60,000 nt of DNA from NCBI RefSeq assembly GCF_001949145.1, contig NW_019091452.1, forward strand, positions 64,001 through 124,000. Reading direction: 5' to 3'. Within the stretch, counting starts at the first letter, position 1; every line of letters begins with the position of its first letter. Shown here piece after piece: positions 59,212 through 60,000 of the stretch. The notes beneath the pieces are model-generated. The model saw only the letters and a program-made list of their open reading frames with translations. It searched no databases and was not told the origin of the DNA. The position numbers and the translations under genes are program-made. The DNA comes from Acanthaster planci. Its lineage: Eukaryota; Echinodermata; Asteroidea; Valvatida; Acanthasteridae.

Positions 59212-60000
59212 CTGTGACAGACATCAAAATCCACAATTTGAAGCAATGGCACGCTAAGGTATGCATGGAATAGATTGTAATGAGTGTAATGGTAACATGC
59301 TGTTAATCCTCCGTTATTGGAAGTCCTGAGCATACAGCTTATCTTCTGCCCATGCTCTTGCAGGGATTTGAGCTGTCTTATTTTTTAACGATTCAATTTC
59401 CCTATGAATGCCCATGCCCTGCCCCAGTGTGGAACACTTAAATGTAAGAGCTGAACAACTTGTTGGCCGTGCCTTAATTTCTCTTCAGCGACCTCAGCAC
59501 ATATTGATTTTTCAGGGTATAAATATCGAATGCATTTTTTTTCTTGTCCAGAACTGAAAGCATGCATTCTTGTCTCCATCCTTTATACTGTTCCTAAGCA
59601 ATGAAGATCCTCACGTGCTTTGAATCCCCTTTAACAGAAAACTTAAGTCCTCCGTTTGTGGAGTCTTTCTGAAAAGAAGAGAAAGGCCTACACACGACAA
59701 GGGTGAAGTTATGCTGCCTTAGGCTGGGTAAAATGGCCATATGCACAAGTCGGCCATGTTAAATTGAAAGTGAGGTTAAAAGTTTATTTTTCATTTTGAT
59801 AACTTAATAATAAAACAACCAAAATAATAAATGAGAGTTAAGCACAAATTAATGACCCTTAAAGCCCAAAAATGATTTCCAGGTAAATTTGCGATTAATC
59901 ACGTCTAACGTTTTAAGTCACATTTTTAAAAAAATGTCAGTGACGCAATGAGCCCAAATGAGACATGGAAGCCAAAATAGTCAGGCACCATCCCATTTTA

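Noticed and set aside
59212-60000. Missing middle exon of MAM 1
   Set aside because: I looked for I-E-A-S, F-W-Y-H-M and a phase 0 donor on the minus strand and found none, so the exon is probably outside the window.

Overview
The window is animal genomic DNA and lies inside one very large gene on the minus strand. I can trace 76 coding exons from 59211 down to 219. They encode an unbroken tandem array of MAM domains with five interspersed LDL-receptor class A (LDLa) modules. Splice sites and reading phase agree from exon to exon: the 76 exons sum to 12,445 coding bases (about 4,148 codons), and the running phase is consistent at every junction. Neither the start nor the stop codon is in the window. 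No signal peptide, membrane segment or other domain type is visible. The gene runs off both edges: the first exon here is the C-terminal half of a MAM domain and the last is the N-terminal quarter of another. The closest named relatives by architecture are the MAM and LDL-receptor class A domain proteins (vertebrate MALRD1/Diet1; cnidarian and marine-invertebrate 'MLRP' proteins). These are secreted or cell-surface proteins with adhesive or matrix roles.

The organism is probably a marine invertebrate. Introns are short (mean about 620 bp), GT-AG and AT-rich, with many TACATGTA-type motifs, a tRNA-derived SINE-like sequence, many short inverted-repeat elements and a dispersed 'TTCCCTGA' repeat. 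That suits a lancelet, acorn worm or echinoderm, but I cannot settle the species from sequence alone.

Layout, read in gene direction (high to low coordinates): MAM 1 (partial) to MAM 13 occupy 59211-26700 without LDLa modules. MAM 14 to MAM 17 (26800-17792) are interleaved with three LDLa modules. MAM 18 to MAM 23 (17474-3647) are again LDLa-free. An LDLa-MAM-LDLa-MAM block closes the window (3486-219). Module borders fall at phase 1 introns where an intron is present, and an intron before the conserved V-x-F-E strand is phase 0. Three-MAM units repeat with matching exon lengths (MAM 6-8 and MAM 9-11), so the array grew by segmental duplication.

The introns hold transposon debris: a hAT-like MITE family with probable 8-bp target duplications, a 175-bp palindromic MITE in two copies, a 245-bp TIR family, single MITEs, a decayed LINE end, SINE-like elements and several minisatellites. 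The most unusual signal is in three introns, after exons 18, 31 and 64. In each, decayed tandem copies of the 3' end of the preceding coding exon, in two cases with its splice donor region, fill the intron.
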